Of a stretch of 64,000 bases of DNA, positions 44,563 through 53,723 are shown piece after piece; the stretch's first letter is position 1, and each line of letters starts with the position of its first letter. The notes beneath the pieces were generated by a model that worked only from the letters and a program-made list of their open reading frames with translations, searched no databases and had not been told where the DNA came from. Position numbers and translations under genes: made by a program. This DNA is from Mycolicibacterium sp. BiH015 (GTDB lineage Bacteria; Actinomycetota; Actinomycetes; Mycobacteriales; Mycobacteriaceae), in assembly GCF_027706845.1 (NCBI RefSeq), contig NZ_JAQGCZ010000008.1, positions 186,001-250,000 of the forward strand, in the 5' to 3' direction.

Positions 44563-45825
44563 ATGAAAGACGCATTCCACGGTAGCGCACGCCTGCCCCA
44601 CGGTCTACATGCGGCGCACCGTGAACTCGCTGATGTCATCGTTCGCCCCTACCACGGCTCGAGTCGGTTGCTGCGGCGCCGCGGAACGGCCCACACCGCG
44701 CCGGTATGGATCCGGCGGGCCAGCGGTCACTGCTTTGACCGGCTCCCGCGCATCGCTCTCGGCGTCGACGTCCGATGGGCGGCCATCCCCTGCTGGTCCG
44801 GCCGCGCTCGTCGCTGGGCCCACGAAACCGTTCCCGCGGCCTACCGGCAGCGCTACGACAGCCATGTCCGCCCGGTCATGCCCAACAACCCCGTGAGCCT
44901 GAAATCCGTTGTGGCGGTGGCGGAAGCGCGCGCCTCCTTCGCAGATCATCGCACCGGGCGCAACTGCCGACCCACCAACGAGCGGATCGCTAAACTCACC
45001 GGGCTCTCGGTACGCACGGTGCAGCGAGCCTCCACGGCGCTGCGGCTGCTCGGGGTCGCGACAGAGGTCATGCGCGGCCGGCAGCGGACCCGCGCGGAGC
45101 GCTACGCCAGCTGGCGAGTCGGTGACCGCGGTCGCGGCTGGGCTTCAGTGTGGGCGTTGCACGACAGCAGAATTCAACTGCTGTCACCCCATCCCGAAGG
45201 GTCTCTTTTAGATGCTAAAACCTCTTGTAAAACATCACTCACTACCGGCCCCCGGCCCAAGGCCGGTCGCAGCGTCGCTTCGCGCCGCACTGCCCAGAAC
45301 CCACAGGCCCTGACCCTGGCAAACCGGTGGATCTGCGATCAGCAAAGTCCGCCCTGGGCGCGCCGCTACCGCACCGGCACCCCGTGGGCCCGCGTACTCG
45401 CCAAGGTGGCCGAGCACGGCTGGACCCCGCGGGACATCAACCAGGCGATCACCGACTGGATCGGGACCGGGCACTGGATCCCCGAGACCCCACACAAGCC
45501 GATCGGCCTGCTCGGCGCGATCCTCGCTGCGCACGGAAACCCCGCCGAACGCCCCTCAGCGCTCGAAGAAGCCCGCGAGGCCGCCGAAGTTGCGCTGTCG
45601 CGCAAGCGGATCGCTGCCCAGCTCGCTGAACGCGATGCGGCCCGACGAGCTCTCGAGGCCGGCCGGGCTGCGCTCAGCGGGTCTGGACGCCAAGCCGCGC
45701 TGCAGATCGCCCGGGACGCCGCGCACCGCGCCCAACAGCGCCGGGCCGACGCGGACCGGTTCGCGTACGCCGAGCTCCGCCACCGGGTCGAGGAGATCCG
45801 CGGTACCACCGGGGACCCCGCGTGA
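44563..45825 (+). CDS. Replication initiator-like protein
   Basis: 420 aa from ATG 44563 (AAGGGA six bases upstream); an in-frame TTG at 44545 lacks a site. Residues ~110-195 hold a winged HTH (RPTNERIAKLTGLSVRTVQR, LRLLGVATEV), and the C-terminal ~80 residues are a charged helix (RKRIAAQLAERDAARRALEA). This matches Rep-like proteins of large mycobacterial plasmids. The gene is preceded by two palindromes and followed by a WhiB-like gene overlapping by four bases. Could instead be a non-replicative DNA-binding protein. Confidence 0.72.
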   Translation: MKDAFHGSARLPHGLHAAHRELADVIVRPYHGSSRLLRRRGTAHTAPVWIRRASGHCFDRLPRIALGVDVRWAAIPCWSGRARRWAHETVPAAYRQRYDSHVRPVMPNNPVSLKSVVAVAEARASFADHRTGRNCRPTNERIAKLTGLSVRTVQRASTALRLLGVATEVMRGRQRTRAERYASWRVGDRGRGWASVWALHDSRIQLLSPHPEGSLLDAKTSCKTSLTTGPRPKAGRSVASRRTAQNPQALTLANRWICDQQSPPWARRYRTGTPWARVLAKVAEHGWTPRDINQAITDWIGTGHWIPETPHKPIGLLGAILAAHGNPAERPSALEEAREAAEVALSRKRIAAQLAERDAARRALEAGRAALSGSGRQAALQIARDAAHRAQQRRADADRFAYAELRHRVEEIRGTTGDPA

Positions 45826-46532
45826 CGTCCCCGCAGCGATCCAGTCGCGCCGCCACGGCAGCCGCGCCGCTCCCCTGCCATCGGGACCCGGATCAGTGGT
45901 TCGATCGCGCACACCGAACGGCCGCTCTCGAAGGCTGTTTGGGATGCCCCCGGCGTCGCGGCTGCGCCCAACTGGCGCTGGACTGCCGACCCGCCTGGGG
46001 CATGTGGGCCGGCATCTGGATCAATGGACGATTCGCTGACGCAGCACCTCTTCTGCAAGCAATCGCCGAAGGCCCTGCACCGAGATCACAACAGGATCAG
46101 CCCGCTCCGCCACCGATGCAGTCCCCTTCACTCCTGACCACTCCCACCGGCGTGCAGTGCACGACGGCCGACCGGATCCCCTCCCGGACGTTGGTCTACG
46201 CCCGTTCCGACGGGTTCTGCGAGATCATGGCTGCTGACTGCCGCCTCACCGCGGATGCGATCGTCTCCCGGGTCCCCAGCCACGGCGGCGGCGACGCCTC
46301 CACCTTGTTCGCCGTGTGCCAGGAATGCGCGATCACGCTGCAATGCATGGATTCTGCAATGGTGCAACGACTTGGGTATCGCGTCGCCAACGCCTGCGCC
46401 GCGGCGAGGACACCGTTCCTCTGGCGACAAAAGCACCGCCTGCTCCTCGATGCCGGCGGCGGTCTGCATCACCGGTCAGGCCACCGCGCGGACGAGCATG
46501 TCGGCGACGATGAATTGGCGGTACAGGCCTGA
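45822..46532 (+). CDS. WhiB domain fused to a Cys-rich C-terminal domain
   Basis: 236 aa, GTG start overlapping the rep stop (GTGA), so translationally coupled. Residues ~19-65: one Cys, then CLGCPRRRGC (CxxCx5C) and WGMWAGI, the WhiB pattern. A Pro-rich linker follows. Residues ~125-215 form a second domain with CEIMAADC, CQECAITLQC and a His-rich tail, which could bind metal or resemble an HNH-like fold. Coupling of a WhiB protein with a rep gene suggests redox or replication control. Confidence 0.82.
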   Translation: MTSPQRSSRAATAAAPLPCHRDPDQWFDRAHRTAALEGCLGCPRRRGCAQLALDCRPAWGMWAGIWINGRFADAAPLLQAIAEGPAPRSQQDQPAPPPMQSPSLLTTPTGVQCTTADRIPSRTLVYARSDGFCEIMAADCRLTADAIVSRVPSHGGGDASTLFAVCQECAITLQCMDSAMVQRLGYRVANACAAARTPFLWRQKHRLLLDAGGGLHHRSGHRADEHVGDDELAVQA

Positions 46533-46896
46533 GAGCACCCGCCGAAATCGTCTCGTTCTCGCGAACAAGACGCTCAGTGTCTGTCTCGTTGTTCGTCGCG
46601 AGGCACGTCATAAGTGCATTGCGGCCGCAGATCTTCGATGTCAGCATTGGGTGCCGGTCGCCGCCAGCACGAGGTCTCGGTGCTTCCAATAGCTCTGTTG
46701 CTTCTGCTGTTTCCGGTCGCCGCGGGTGAATCGCTGTGGGGACAACACCATTCACCCCGGCGTGGTATCGACACCTTTGATCAGCGAACTGACCGTGCAC
46801 TCAGGGCTGGCTGCCTACCGCCGCCTAAGCCGGTGATCGAACGGCTGCACCCGCACGCATCCGGTTCGGTTTACCGCGGTAAATCGAACAGCTCGC
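46533..46896. other. Intergenic region with centromere-like palindrome
   Basis: 364 bases after the WhiB fusion gene and before the convergent partition gene. Contains the palindrome at 46870-46883 and no supported gene. Confidence 0.45.
46870..46883. promoter_or_regulatory. Candidate parS/centromere site 1
   Basis: Perfect 14-base palindrome TTTACCGCGGTAAA, 13 bases beyond the stop of the locus-1 partner gene. Two more copies lie upstream of the second parA. Placement at both partition loci suggests a ParB-type binding site. Confidence 0.6.
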
Positions 46897-47616
46897 CTAG
46901 GCCTCGGGGCCCAGCAGTCGGAATTCATAACGCAGCGCCTGCTCGACCAGAGCGCTTCGGGTACCGGCATCCCACGTCGCGACAAGATCATCGAGACGCC
47001 GCGCGTTGGCTGGGGTCACGCCCGAGAGGACCACGGTCCGCGGCGCGGTCGCATGGCGGCGCCGGCGGGGAACCGCATTCGAGGACGGCCGCTCAAAAAG
47101 CATTCCCTCCCCCACTGCTGCCGGCTGTTGCTGGGTCCAGGTGGTCGCGAGCCGGGCGGCGTGCGCCTCGATCGCGTCGAGAACGATGGTGCCCATCGTG
47201 CGGGCCAAGCCGCGACGCACCTTCTTCTCCGCGATCTGCACCCGGTACAGCTCGTCGTAGACCTCTGACGACAGCAGCACTTCCGGCGGGCGGATCCGCT
47301 TCGCCGCGTCCGGCGCCGTCACAGTGACAGAACTCAGTCGACGCCCGGGATGGGGCTTGTCGTCCGTTGAAGCACGCTGTGGCGTCGTCACTTTCGAGGA
47401 CGCGGGCACCGTATCGGCACGAGTGGCCGACTCCGGCGGTGCGGGCGTGGCGGCCGGCGGAGCGGCGACCGTGGCTGGCTGCGCCGGTGCAGGCCGGGAA
47501 ACCTCGACGGGACGGACCTGTGGGCGCGCCGGAGCGGCCGCGGGCCACATGTCGTCCATGTCGTCGAGGGCAGATGGGTCAAAGACCGGCTTGGCTTTCG
47601 GCCTCGACGGGCTCAT
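46897..47616 (-). CDS. ParB-like partner of ParA-1
   Basis: 239 aa from ATG 47616, which overlaps the parA-1 stop (ATGA). Residues ~1-105 are Pro/Ala-rich and disordered. The C-terminal half has helices and a conserved-looking part (RIRPPEVLLSSEVYDELYRV, ARRLDDLVATWDAGTRSALV) that could be a ribbon-helix-helix DNA-binding domain. Position after ParA and adjacency to a palindrome indicate a centromere-binding protein, though it is not a classical ParB. Confidence 0.75.
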   Translation of the reverse strand: MSPSRPKAKPVFDPSALDDMDDMWPAAAPARPQVRPVEVSRPAPAQPATVAAPPAATPAPPESATRADTVPASSKVTTPQRASTDDKPHPGRRLSSVTVTAPDAAKRIRPPEVLLSSEVYDELYRVQIAEKKVRRGLARTMGTIVLDAIEAHAARLATTWTQQQPAAVGEGMLFERPSSNAVPRRRRHATAPRTVVLSGVTPANARRLDDLVATWDAGTRSALVEQALRYEFRLLGPEA

Positions 47617-48539
47617 CCGACACGCTCCTGAATCGGCGCCTCGAACCGTCTGAGCCGGGACACGATCTGACGCACCAGCTCTTGATAGTCGGCGGCCAGA
47701 CCACTGGGGTCGCTGGACCACATCGCTCGCGCGGGACTCTGCTTGTCACGCAGCTTGGCAAGGCGGCTGCGCCGTTCATCCTGCGCCAGCGCCACCAACT
47801 CCCCCGCCGTCTTGTGCAGCGTCCGCATGTCCACCGCCGCCGCCGGCGCCGACCGGATGGTGATGTCGAACGGCGTAGTGCCGCTGCCGTCGAGCATCTC
47901 GTTGACTTGGGCGAAGACCTCTTCGTTGCGTTTGGTGGCGCGTGGGTTGACGTCGAAAAGCAGCACGCCAAGCAACTGGATCGACGAGCCCTGCTTCCGG
48001 GCGTGCCAGAACCGCCGGGCCAGTCGAGCGACCCCGCCCAGGCTGGCCTGATCGTCGCGGGTGGGAATTAGAAGATAGTTCGCCACCGATAGGTAGGTGT
48101 CGAGCAGCGGAACATCGCCGGGACCGGAATCGATGACCACGAGGTCGTAGCCTTCGGACTCGCATAGGACGCTCAGCTGCGCCTCGAGGTTCGCCGCCAT
48201 GTTGATGCCGTTCTCGGCCATTACCTGGGCGGTTGCTCCAGCCACGGCCAGGTGCGGTCCGCCGGCGATGACGTCCAGGTTCGGACGGACGTCACGCACC
48301 GGCGTCAGCGGCACCCCGAATTGCAATGTTTGTGCCAGGGATTGGCCGCCATCCCCTTCCACGCCGAGGTCCTCGACGGTGACATTGGCTTGGGGATCCC
48401 CGTCGACGACGAGGACGCGGCGTCCACGCTTGCCGGCCGCTGCGATCATCTCGGCGATGGCGGCGACTGTCGTCGACTTCCCGACGCCGCCTTTCTGATT
48501 GGCGACCAGGAGCACGCGTGCCTGTCCGTTCATCGTCAT
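47613..48539 (-). CDS. parA: ParA-1 partition ATPase
   Basis: 308 aa from ATG 48539 (GTG at 48548 is an alternative). Deviant Walker A NQKGGVGKSTTVAAIAE, Walker A' in VLVVDGDPQANVT, and Walker B-type VVIDSGPGD. The typical ParA size without an N-terminal HTH, a type Ib-like architecture. Drives plasmid segregation together with the overlapping downstream gene. The frame is open to 49058, but that extension is non-protein-like. Confidence 0.92.
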   Translation of the reverse strand: MTMNGQARVLLVANQKGGVGKSTTVAAIAEMIAAAGKRGRRVLVVDGDPQANVTVEDLGVEGDGGQSLAQTLQFGVPLTPVRDVRPNLDVIAGGPHLAVAGATAQVMAENGINMAANLEAQLSVLCESEGYDLVVIDSGPGDVPLLDTYLSVANYLLIPTRDDQASLGGVARLARRFWHARKQGSSIQLLGVLLFDVNPRATKRNEEVFAQVNEMLDGSGTTPFDITIRSAPAAAVDMRTLHKTAGELVALAQDERRSRLAKLRDKQSPARAMWSSDPSGLAADYQELVRQIVSRLRRFEAPIQERVG

Positions 48540-49245
48540 ACGGGCCACGGTAAGTCCGGCCGTCCTGTGGACCGGGCTGCCACACCCCCGGTATACCGAA
48601 CTGTTACACAAGTGTCTGTTGTGACGTACGTGCTTACCGGGGTGTGTCCGTCGTCGCGGGCGTCGTGTCGCACCGCCAGTCGCTCGTCGCAACTGCTGGC
48701 GATCCGTGCTGGTGATCGTCCGCGTCCCCGTACGTAGGGCCGCGCGGGGGCTTGGACGAATCAGCATCCTGTGCCCCGGCACGTCACCCGGCCCGTATGA
48801 CGACCTAACGCACAGTCGACTGACCGGACGGGCGTGTGCCCGTGCCGATGACCGTTCGAACGCACCAGTTTCCGGCCCACGCGACGCCCGTTCATCCGTA
48901 CGTGTCGTGGCACGTAGTTTCCACGAACTAGAAACGGCGCTCATCCGGCGCATCACTCGGCGAAACGACGTCACCCGACCGTCTTTCATCCGGTGCTGAC
49001 CCACACGAACATCCGCGATTGGCCCGGTAACGAGCCCGGCAATCATCCCGGACGTCACCCGCCGTAGACCCGGATATCGCAGGTAAAGCTCATTTCGCTC
49101 AGCTGCTCACCTTGGCGGTGCGCCGTGTCCCGCACATGCCGGGGGAGCGGGCCACCGAGTCCGTACCGCGAGGGCTGCAGCCCCGCCAACCGGGCCGCGG
49201 AGAGCGTTCCGACTCGAAGTACTCAATGGTCCTTCGCCGGTGGCA
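48540..49245. other. Intergenic region upstream of parA-1
   Basis: 706 bases with no supported gene. Contains several GTACGT-centred near-palindromes (about 48625, 48729 and 48898) and short inverted repeats (GGTATACC at 48588). It would hold the parA-1 promoter and possibly further origin or partition sequence. Confidence 0.4.
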
Positions 49246-49680
49246 CTAGCTCCCTAATGCATTTGCGCAACGGTCAAGGATCGCCCGGAAATTCCATGGG
49301 AACAAGCGAGATGTAACAGCCTCCAGTGCTTTCCCGCCAGACTGAACTGGGTGGGTATACGTGGTCACCCAACTAACTTGGGTGACGTCCTCCGATGGGG
49401 TCAAAGTCAGGGTGCCGCCCTCATGAGCGAAGGCCGGGAAGGAACGAACAATCCGATACGAGTAACTTCGCGGTGGGTCGTAGGCGGTGATTTCCTCTCG
49501 AAGCCACATGCCAACGGCTGTGGCTTCCCGCAGTGCGCCGACGCCGGGCTCCGAGGAAGTCTTAGCCCATCCTGCTGTGAGAATTAGAGGGGCGGCGACT
49601 AAGTTGGTGGGGTCGGCAAGCCAGGAGAAGACACGTTCCGGAGATGCCCCGATCGTGCGCTCCACGTGGATCGTGACCAT
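49246..49680 (-). CDS. SRPBCC-fold (START-like) protein
   Basis: 144 aa from ATG 49680. MVTIHVERTIGASPERVFSW, then LADPTNL, LREEITAYDPPRSYSYRIV and WVTTYTHPVQ, the polyketide cyclase / Bet v 1-like SRPBCC pattern with its hydrophobic cavity. Substrate unknown. The reading frame is open to 49923, but the extra residues are Arg-rich and not like this family. Isolated between the parA-1 upstream region and the 257-aa gene. Confidence 0.75.
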   Translation of the reverse strand: MVTIHVERTIGASPERVFSWLADPTNLVAAPLILTAGWAKTSSEPGVGALREATAVGMWLREEITAYDPPRSYSYRIVRSFPAFAHEGGTLTLTPSEDVTQVSWVTTYTHPVQSGGKALEAVTSRLFPWNFRAILDRCANALGS

Positions 49681-49968
49681 GTGGCTCCGTGTTCTCTGCA
49701 TGCACCTTCGAGGGATGTTAGGCCTCGCGTCTCCCCTTGGCGGCCGCTCGCCGATTTCTATGGTCACCGCGCGGGAAGCTCTAAGTGCCATGAAGAGTTC
49801 TTCGGCCAGTCGCTGCCAGGACGAATGCAATGCACCGAGGATACGGAAGCCGGGGCTTCTGGCCTTATCGGAACAGCCGTGACCCGACAACCCGAGTGTC
49901 GCCCCACGGACTGCTGTGGGCACATTCCATTGCCACAGGGCGGGGGACGTCAGTGGGGGAGGGGTGAG

Positions 49969-50742
49969 CTATCCGGACGCGTGCAACGCCTCGGCCGTAC
50001 TTCCGACTGCGGCGAAGCGGCTACGGAGTTCGTCGATGCGGCTCAGGGTCGTATGTACGCGGTGGGGGCGGCGGCTGTCGAGGGATAGCACCGCAACGGC
50101 AGTGCGTAGCTCGGCGGCTGCGAGCCCGAAGAGCACCATCGTCGCCGGCGTCAGAACCGCGTCGCGAAGGTCGATAGCAAGTTCATCGATCCACTCTCGC
50201 TCGTCGTCCTCCAGGCGGTACTGGTCGGCAGATTCGATCACGGCGCCGGCCAACGACCGCACCTGCTCTGCGTGGCGTGCCAGCCAATCGAGCTCGGCGG
50301 AACGGAGTTCGCCGGCGATACGCGCAGCGTGCCGCTCGGCGCGAGTGATCTTCTCATCGGGCCGGTCATAACGCAGCAGGGCCTCGAGCCGATCGATACG
50401 GTCGAGCACTCCCTGCTTGCCGACGCCGACCTGCGACCCCAGCTGAGACAGAAAGAGGCCCCGTGCGCGGCCGGCTTTGAGGAAATGCAGCTCGCGACGC
50501 CGGTCTTCCCACCACAACCAGTTGTTGAGCGTCAGGGCGTCGCAGACATCGGCTTGCAGTACCCAGCGGGGGATGTCGGGCCCGCTGTATTTCTGCAGGT
50601 AGTCGAGCACTTCGCGCGGATCGGAGTCCTCGGAATCGGGGAGAAGTTCGCGGTGTCTGTCATCGACTTTGTCGCGGCGTCGCGCGATGACCGTGATGGC
50701 TCGAGCGGCCTCGGTTCGATGAACCAGGGGGCGCGTCGCCAT
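49969..50742 (-). CDS. Hypothetical helical protein with possible HTH
   Basis: 257 aa, mostly helical and highly charged. LFLSQLGSQVGVGKQGVLDRIDRL at ~residues 96-120 is a plausible helix-turn-helix. No membrane segments. It is conserved in tone with plasmid-borne proteins near partition genes, but I do not recognise the family. Divergent from ParA-2, with the two centromere-like palindromes in between. Confidence 0.7.
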   Translation of the reverse strand: MATRPLVHRTEAARAITVIARRRDKVDDRHRELLPDSEDSDPREVLDYLQKYSGPDIPRWVLQADVCDALTLNNWLWWEDRRRELHFLKAGRARGLFLSQLGSQVGVGKQGVLDRIDRLEALLRYDRPDEKITRAERHAARIAGELRSAELDWLARHAEQVRSLAGAVIESADQYRLEDDEREWIDELAIDLRDAVLTPATMVLFGLAAAELRTAVAVLSLDSRRPHRVHTTLSRIDELRSRFAAVGSTAEALHASG

Positions 50743-50953
50743 GCTGTCAGTATTTCACTGACACATAGGATTTCGCCTCGCACGCGTGGCGTGTCTGACA
50801 GCCCTGGTGCACCGCCCCGGCTCTGATGACTATAACTCCCGCGCAGGTAGCCGGGTATCGCAGCGCTCGACCCGGCCAATGAGAGCCCCAGGAGCGAATT
50901 CTGGTTGTGGGAGAGTAGGCCCCGCCCCACCACCGCCGTATAGTCCCGTGACG

Positions 50954-50969
50954 ATTTACCGCGGTAAAT
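50954..50969. promoter_or_regulatory. Candidate parS/centromere site 2
   Basis: ATTTACCGCGGTAAAT, a 16-base perfect palindrome containing the 14-base core of site 1. Preceded by CG and followed by CCAATAG, nearly as at site 3. Confidence 0.65.
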
Positions 50970-51176
50970 CCAATAGGGCCGAGGAGATGGCGTACGCGCT
51001 ACTACGGGGCGCCAGTCGAGTGTGCGGTGGTATCGGGATGGCACGTGCTGCGAGCTCAAAAGATTCACCAGTGAACTCGGGTGCGCTCACTGCCATCCAC
51101 CGGCGGCGACTGGTGACAACGAAGGGCGCCTGGGGGAGGGGGATGACATGCTGTGGTCGGCCAGGCCCCCGTCCGA

Positions 51177-51190
51177 TTTACCGCGGTAAA
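51177..51190. promoter_or_regulatory. Candidate parS/centromere site 3
   Basis: TTTACCGCGGTAAA, preceded by CGA and followed by CCAGTAG, similar to site 2. It lies about 350 bases upstream of the parA-2 start. Confidence 0.65.
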
Positions 51191-51537
51191 CCAGTAGCGC
51201 TCGGTGCGATCGCCAAAGCGGCGCGGGCCACATCGCGGGGCGGTTGCGCAGTGGGCCGCGACGGGCGACGTGTCCCACGCGATGGCGGCCCGCAGGTTTG
51301 ATCCACCTCAGCACTGTCGCAATTCGTCGAGCGCTCCGCCCGGCCGGTCGACCGGACCGCGTCTCCGCTCGGTGAGGAGTCAGTCCGACCGAACAGCACC
51401 AGCCGGCCGATCGCCCCAGCAGGCTGCGGGGGACCGGCGCCGCGTGTCGCCCCGCACTCAAGGCTCACCCGGGCTAAGTTGATCGCGTCTGATCCGAAGT
51501 ACTCCGCTGTGCGGGGGAAGCATACGGAAGGGCCGTT

Positions 51538-52251
51538 ATGGCTATTCATGTCCTGCTCAATCAAAAGGGCGGCGTCGGCAAAAGCACACTCTCGGTCAAC
51601 TTGGCCGCCGTGACGGCTGACGTCCTCAATCGTGGCGATGATCCCGAAGCGAGTTCGCCGGTCCTGGCCCTGTCGGTCGATCCGCAGGGCTCGGCGGTCT
51701 GGTGGGCGTCACGCATGGACGACCTGCCGTTCCACATCGCGCAAGCCCACGACGACCTCGAGAATCTATCGAAGCTCAAAGACCTGCCCGGCATCCAACA
51801 CGTCTACGTGGACACCCCGGGCTGGATTGATCTCGATGCGAACGGCGACGGCGGCGATCCCCTCGGCCGCGGCCCCGCGGCCGACGTCCTACGCGCGGTC
51901 CTGGACATGGCTGATCAAGTCATCGTGCCGATCGAACCCGAACCGCTGAGCTTCGACCCCACCGCTCGCACCATCAGCAAGGTCATACAGCCTCGCGGGC
52001 TGCGCTACATCGTCGTCATCAATAACTGGGATCCCCGCGACGGCGCCTTTGACCTCAACCAGACCAAGGAGTTCGTCAAAGCCAACGGCTGGCCCTTGGC
52101 CAACACCGTGATTCGGCACTACAAGCTCCACGTTCGGGCCAGCGCGGAGGGACAAGTGGTCACCGAGTATCCGGCCAATCGGGTCGCGTTGCAGGCGCGC
52201 GAAGACTTCTACAAGTTCGCGCTCGAGCTCAACGTCGGGGCGGCACGCTGA
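51538..52251 (+). CDS. parA: ParA-2 partition ATPase
   Basis: 237 aa. NQKGGVGKSTLSVNLAAVTA gives the deviant Walker A, LALSVDPQGSAVWWAS the A' region, and the membrane/DNA partner switch pattern HVYVDTPGWI. A short type Ib-like ParA. The TGA stop shares one base with the parB-2 ATG. Divergent from the 257-aa gene; two palindromes upstream. Confidence 0.93.
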   Translation: MAIHVLLNQKGGVGKSTLSVNLAAVTADVLNRGDDPEASSPVLALSVDPQGSAVWWASRMDDLPFHIAQAHDDLENLSKLKDLPGIQHVYVDTPGWIDLDANGDGGDPLGRGPAADVLRAVLDMADQVIVPIEPEPLSFDPTARTISKVIQPRGLRYIVVINNWDPRDGAFDLNQTKEFVKANGWPLANTVIRHYKLHVRASAEGQVVTEYPANRVALQAREDFYKFALELNVGAAR

Positions 52252-53093
52252 TGGCCCGCGGACAACGCGTCAATCTCGCGGAGTTGCACACCGTCGTTGG
52301 CGATAAATCTCCGGTGGAGAAGGGGCAGCCGAAACGCGACGACGCCCCACCTCGTTCCGTCGCGTTGGCGGAGCTGACCGCCAACCCGCGCAACCCGCGC
52401 GAAGAGCTGGGCGACCTGGCCGACCTTCAGTCGATTGCCGACATTCAACTGCAGCCCGCCACCGTCGTGACGCGCGAGGCGTATCTGAAGCTTTATCCCG
52501 ACGACGCGATCACGACGCGCTACGTCGTGGTGAACGGATGCCGGCGTCTGGCGGCGGCGCGCAAGTACGGGCGCGCTGATTTGGCGATCGTCGTCAACGA
52601 CACCATCGCCCGCGACCGCGTCACGCTGATCTCGGCCAGCATCGCCGAGAATGTGGACCGCCAAGATTTCGATGTCATCGAAGAGGCCCGTGCCGTCGAG
52701 GCGCTTGTCCAGGAATGCGGGTACGCCGATGTGGCGGCCGATCGGCTCAGGAAGTCCAAGGGTTGGGTTTCTCAACGGCGCGCCCTGCTGCACCTGGCGC
52801 CCGAACTGCAGACCGCATTGCGTCGGGGCGAGCTCGCGATTCGGGAGGCCCGTCAACTGGCACGCGTGCCGTTGGAAGAGCAGGTCACCCGCTGGCAGGC
52901 GGCACTTGACCGCAATAACGCGGGGGAGGGGAGTGGGTCCGAGAAGCGACCCCCGAGCCGGTCTCGGGTCATTTCCTCGGCGATCGCCGATTTCTCGGCC
53001 AAACCCGAATTGTTGGTCAATGCTCTGCGCACCTACCTGGGCCCCGAAGGGGCGGAGCGCCTGCGCCACCTATTGGGCGAGAAAAACACCTAA
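52251..53093 (+). CDS. parB: ParB-2 centromere-binding protein
   Basis: 280 aa. An N-terminal ParB box variant (VVNGCRRLAAARKYGRADLA, a form of the GERRxRA motif), then a KorB-like HTH (ADRLRKSKGWVSQRRALLHL) and the ERAR-type helix (LAIREARQLARVPLEEQV). A Ser/Lys-rich linker precedes a C-terminal dimerization helix (EGAERLRHLLGEKNT). Binds parS-type sites and activates ParA-2; starts on the ParA-2 stop. Confidence 0.93.
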   Translation: MARGQRVNLAELHTVVGDKSPVEKGQPKRDDAPPRSVALAELTANPRNPREELGDLADLQSIADIQLQPATVVTREAYLKLYPDDAITTRYVVVNGCRRLAAARKYGRADLAIVVNDTIARDRVTLISASIAENVDRQDFDVIEEARAVEALVQECGYADVAADRLRKSKGWVSQRRALLHLAPELQTALRRGELAIREARQLARVPLEEQVTRWQAALDRNNAGEGSGSEKRPPSRSRVISSAIADFSAKPELLVNALRTYLGPEGAERLRHLLGEKNT

Positions 53094-53096
53094 CGG

Positions 53097-53537
53097 CTAG
53101 AGGTCGGCCAGGTCGCCGAGGTGGCCGGGAGTCATGAACTGGCCTAGTGCATCCAAGTACCGCTGGGCAACGGCTCGGTATTTCTCAGCCGAGTCGTGGC
53201 CGGCGGCGCCGGCATCGAGCAGGTCCTGTTGAGCGGCGATCAGCAGTCGGTTGGCTTCCTGAAGCGACAGCACCTGAGCGCGCAGATCCTGCACCACGGC
53301 ATCGGGGATGGCCGGCGTGGGTGCCGGCCCCGGCACTGCGGGCAGCTCGCTGGTGTAGACGTACCACCGCAGTCGTTCGGGTCGCGGCATCGCGCCGCCG
53401 CGCAACTGCCCGGCGGTGATGGCCTTGATCAGCGTGCGCGGGTCTTTTCCCAGTCTCGAGGCAGCCTCCTGCAACGGAACTACATCTCCGTGCGGCTCCG
53501 TCTCCACTCCTGGTGGTGGCTGTTTCGGCTGAGTCAT
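53097..53537 (-). CDS. MerR/excisionase-like DNA-binding protein with coiled coil
   Basis: 146 aa. VVPLQEAASRLGKDPRTLIKAITAGQLRG is a winged-helix excisionase-like HTH. The second half is a coiled coil (DLRAQVLSLQEANRLLIAAQ). Convergent with parB-2 (3 bases between stop codons). Could regulate plasmid genes or assist recombination. Confidence 0.75.
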   Translation of the reverse strand: MTQPKQPPPGVETEPHGDVVPLQEAASRLGKDPRTLIKAITAGQLRGGAMPRPERLRWYVYTSELPAVPGPAPTPAIPDAVVQDLRAQVLSLQEANRLLIAAQQDLLDAGAAGHDSAEKYRAVAQRYLDALGQFMTPGHLGDLADL

Positions 53538-53586
53538 CCCGCTTTCGCATCCGGCCCTACGACGTTAGAAGCATTATGCTCTTAGT

Positions 53587-53672
53587 TAGCGTCATTGGGA
53601 ACGACACGCGACATCCTGCATGGCCGCCATGCTGCTAAATAGCGGCATCGATGTCGTAAACTAGCGACATCG
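53587..53672 (+). repeat. Three TAGCGNCATYG repeats upstream of the RHH gene
   Basis: TAGCGTCATTG (53587-53597), TAGCGGCATCG (53640-53650) and TAGCGACATCG (53662-53672), same orientation, spaced 53 and 22 bases (close to 5 and 2 helical turns). Together with GATGTCG inverted repeats, they look like operators for the RHH protein or part of a transfer origin. Confidence 0.55.
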
Positions 53673-53723
53673 CGCAACGGTGCGCTGGGACTCGAGGATG
53701 ATCGGACCGGGAAGGATTCGGCC

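Larger units (their letters stand above)
50743..51537. other. Intergenic region holding two centromere-like palindromes
   Basis: 795 bases upstream of parA-2. Contains the palindromes at 50954-50969 and 51177-51190, 223 bases apart. No open frame with protein-like composition. Confidence 0.5.

Noticed and set aside
48600..48910. GTACGT-centred repeats as parS sites
   Set aside because: Flanks differ and the core is too short; the TTTACCGCGGTAAA palindrome is a better candidate.
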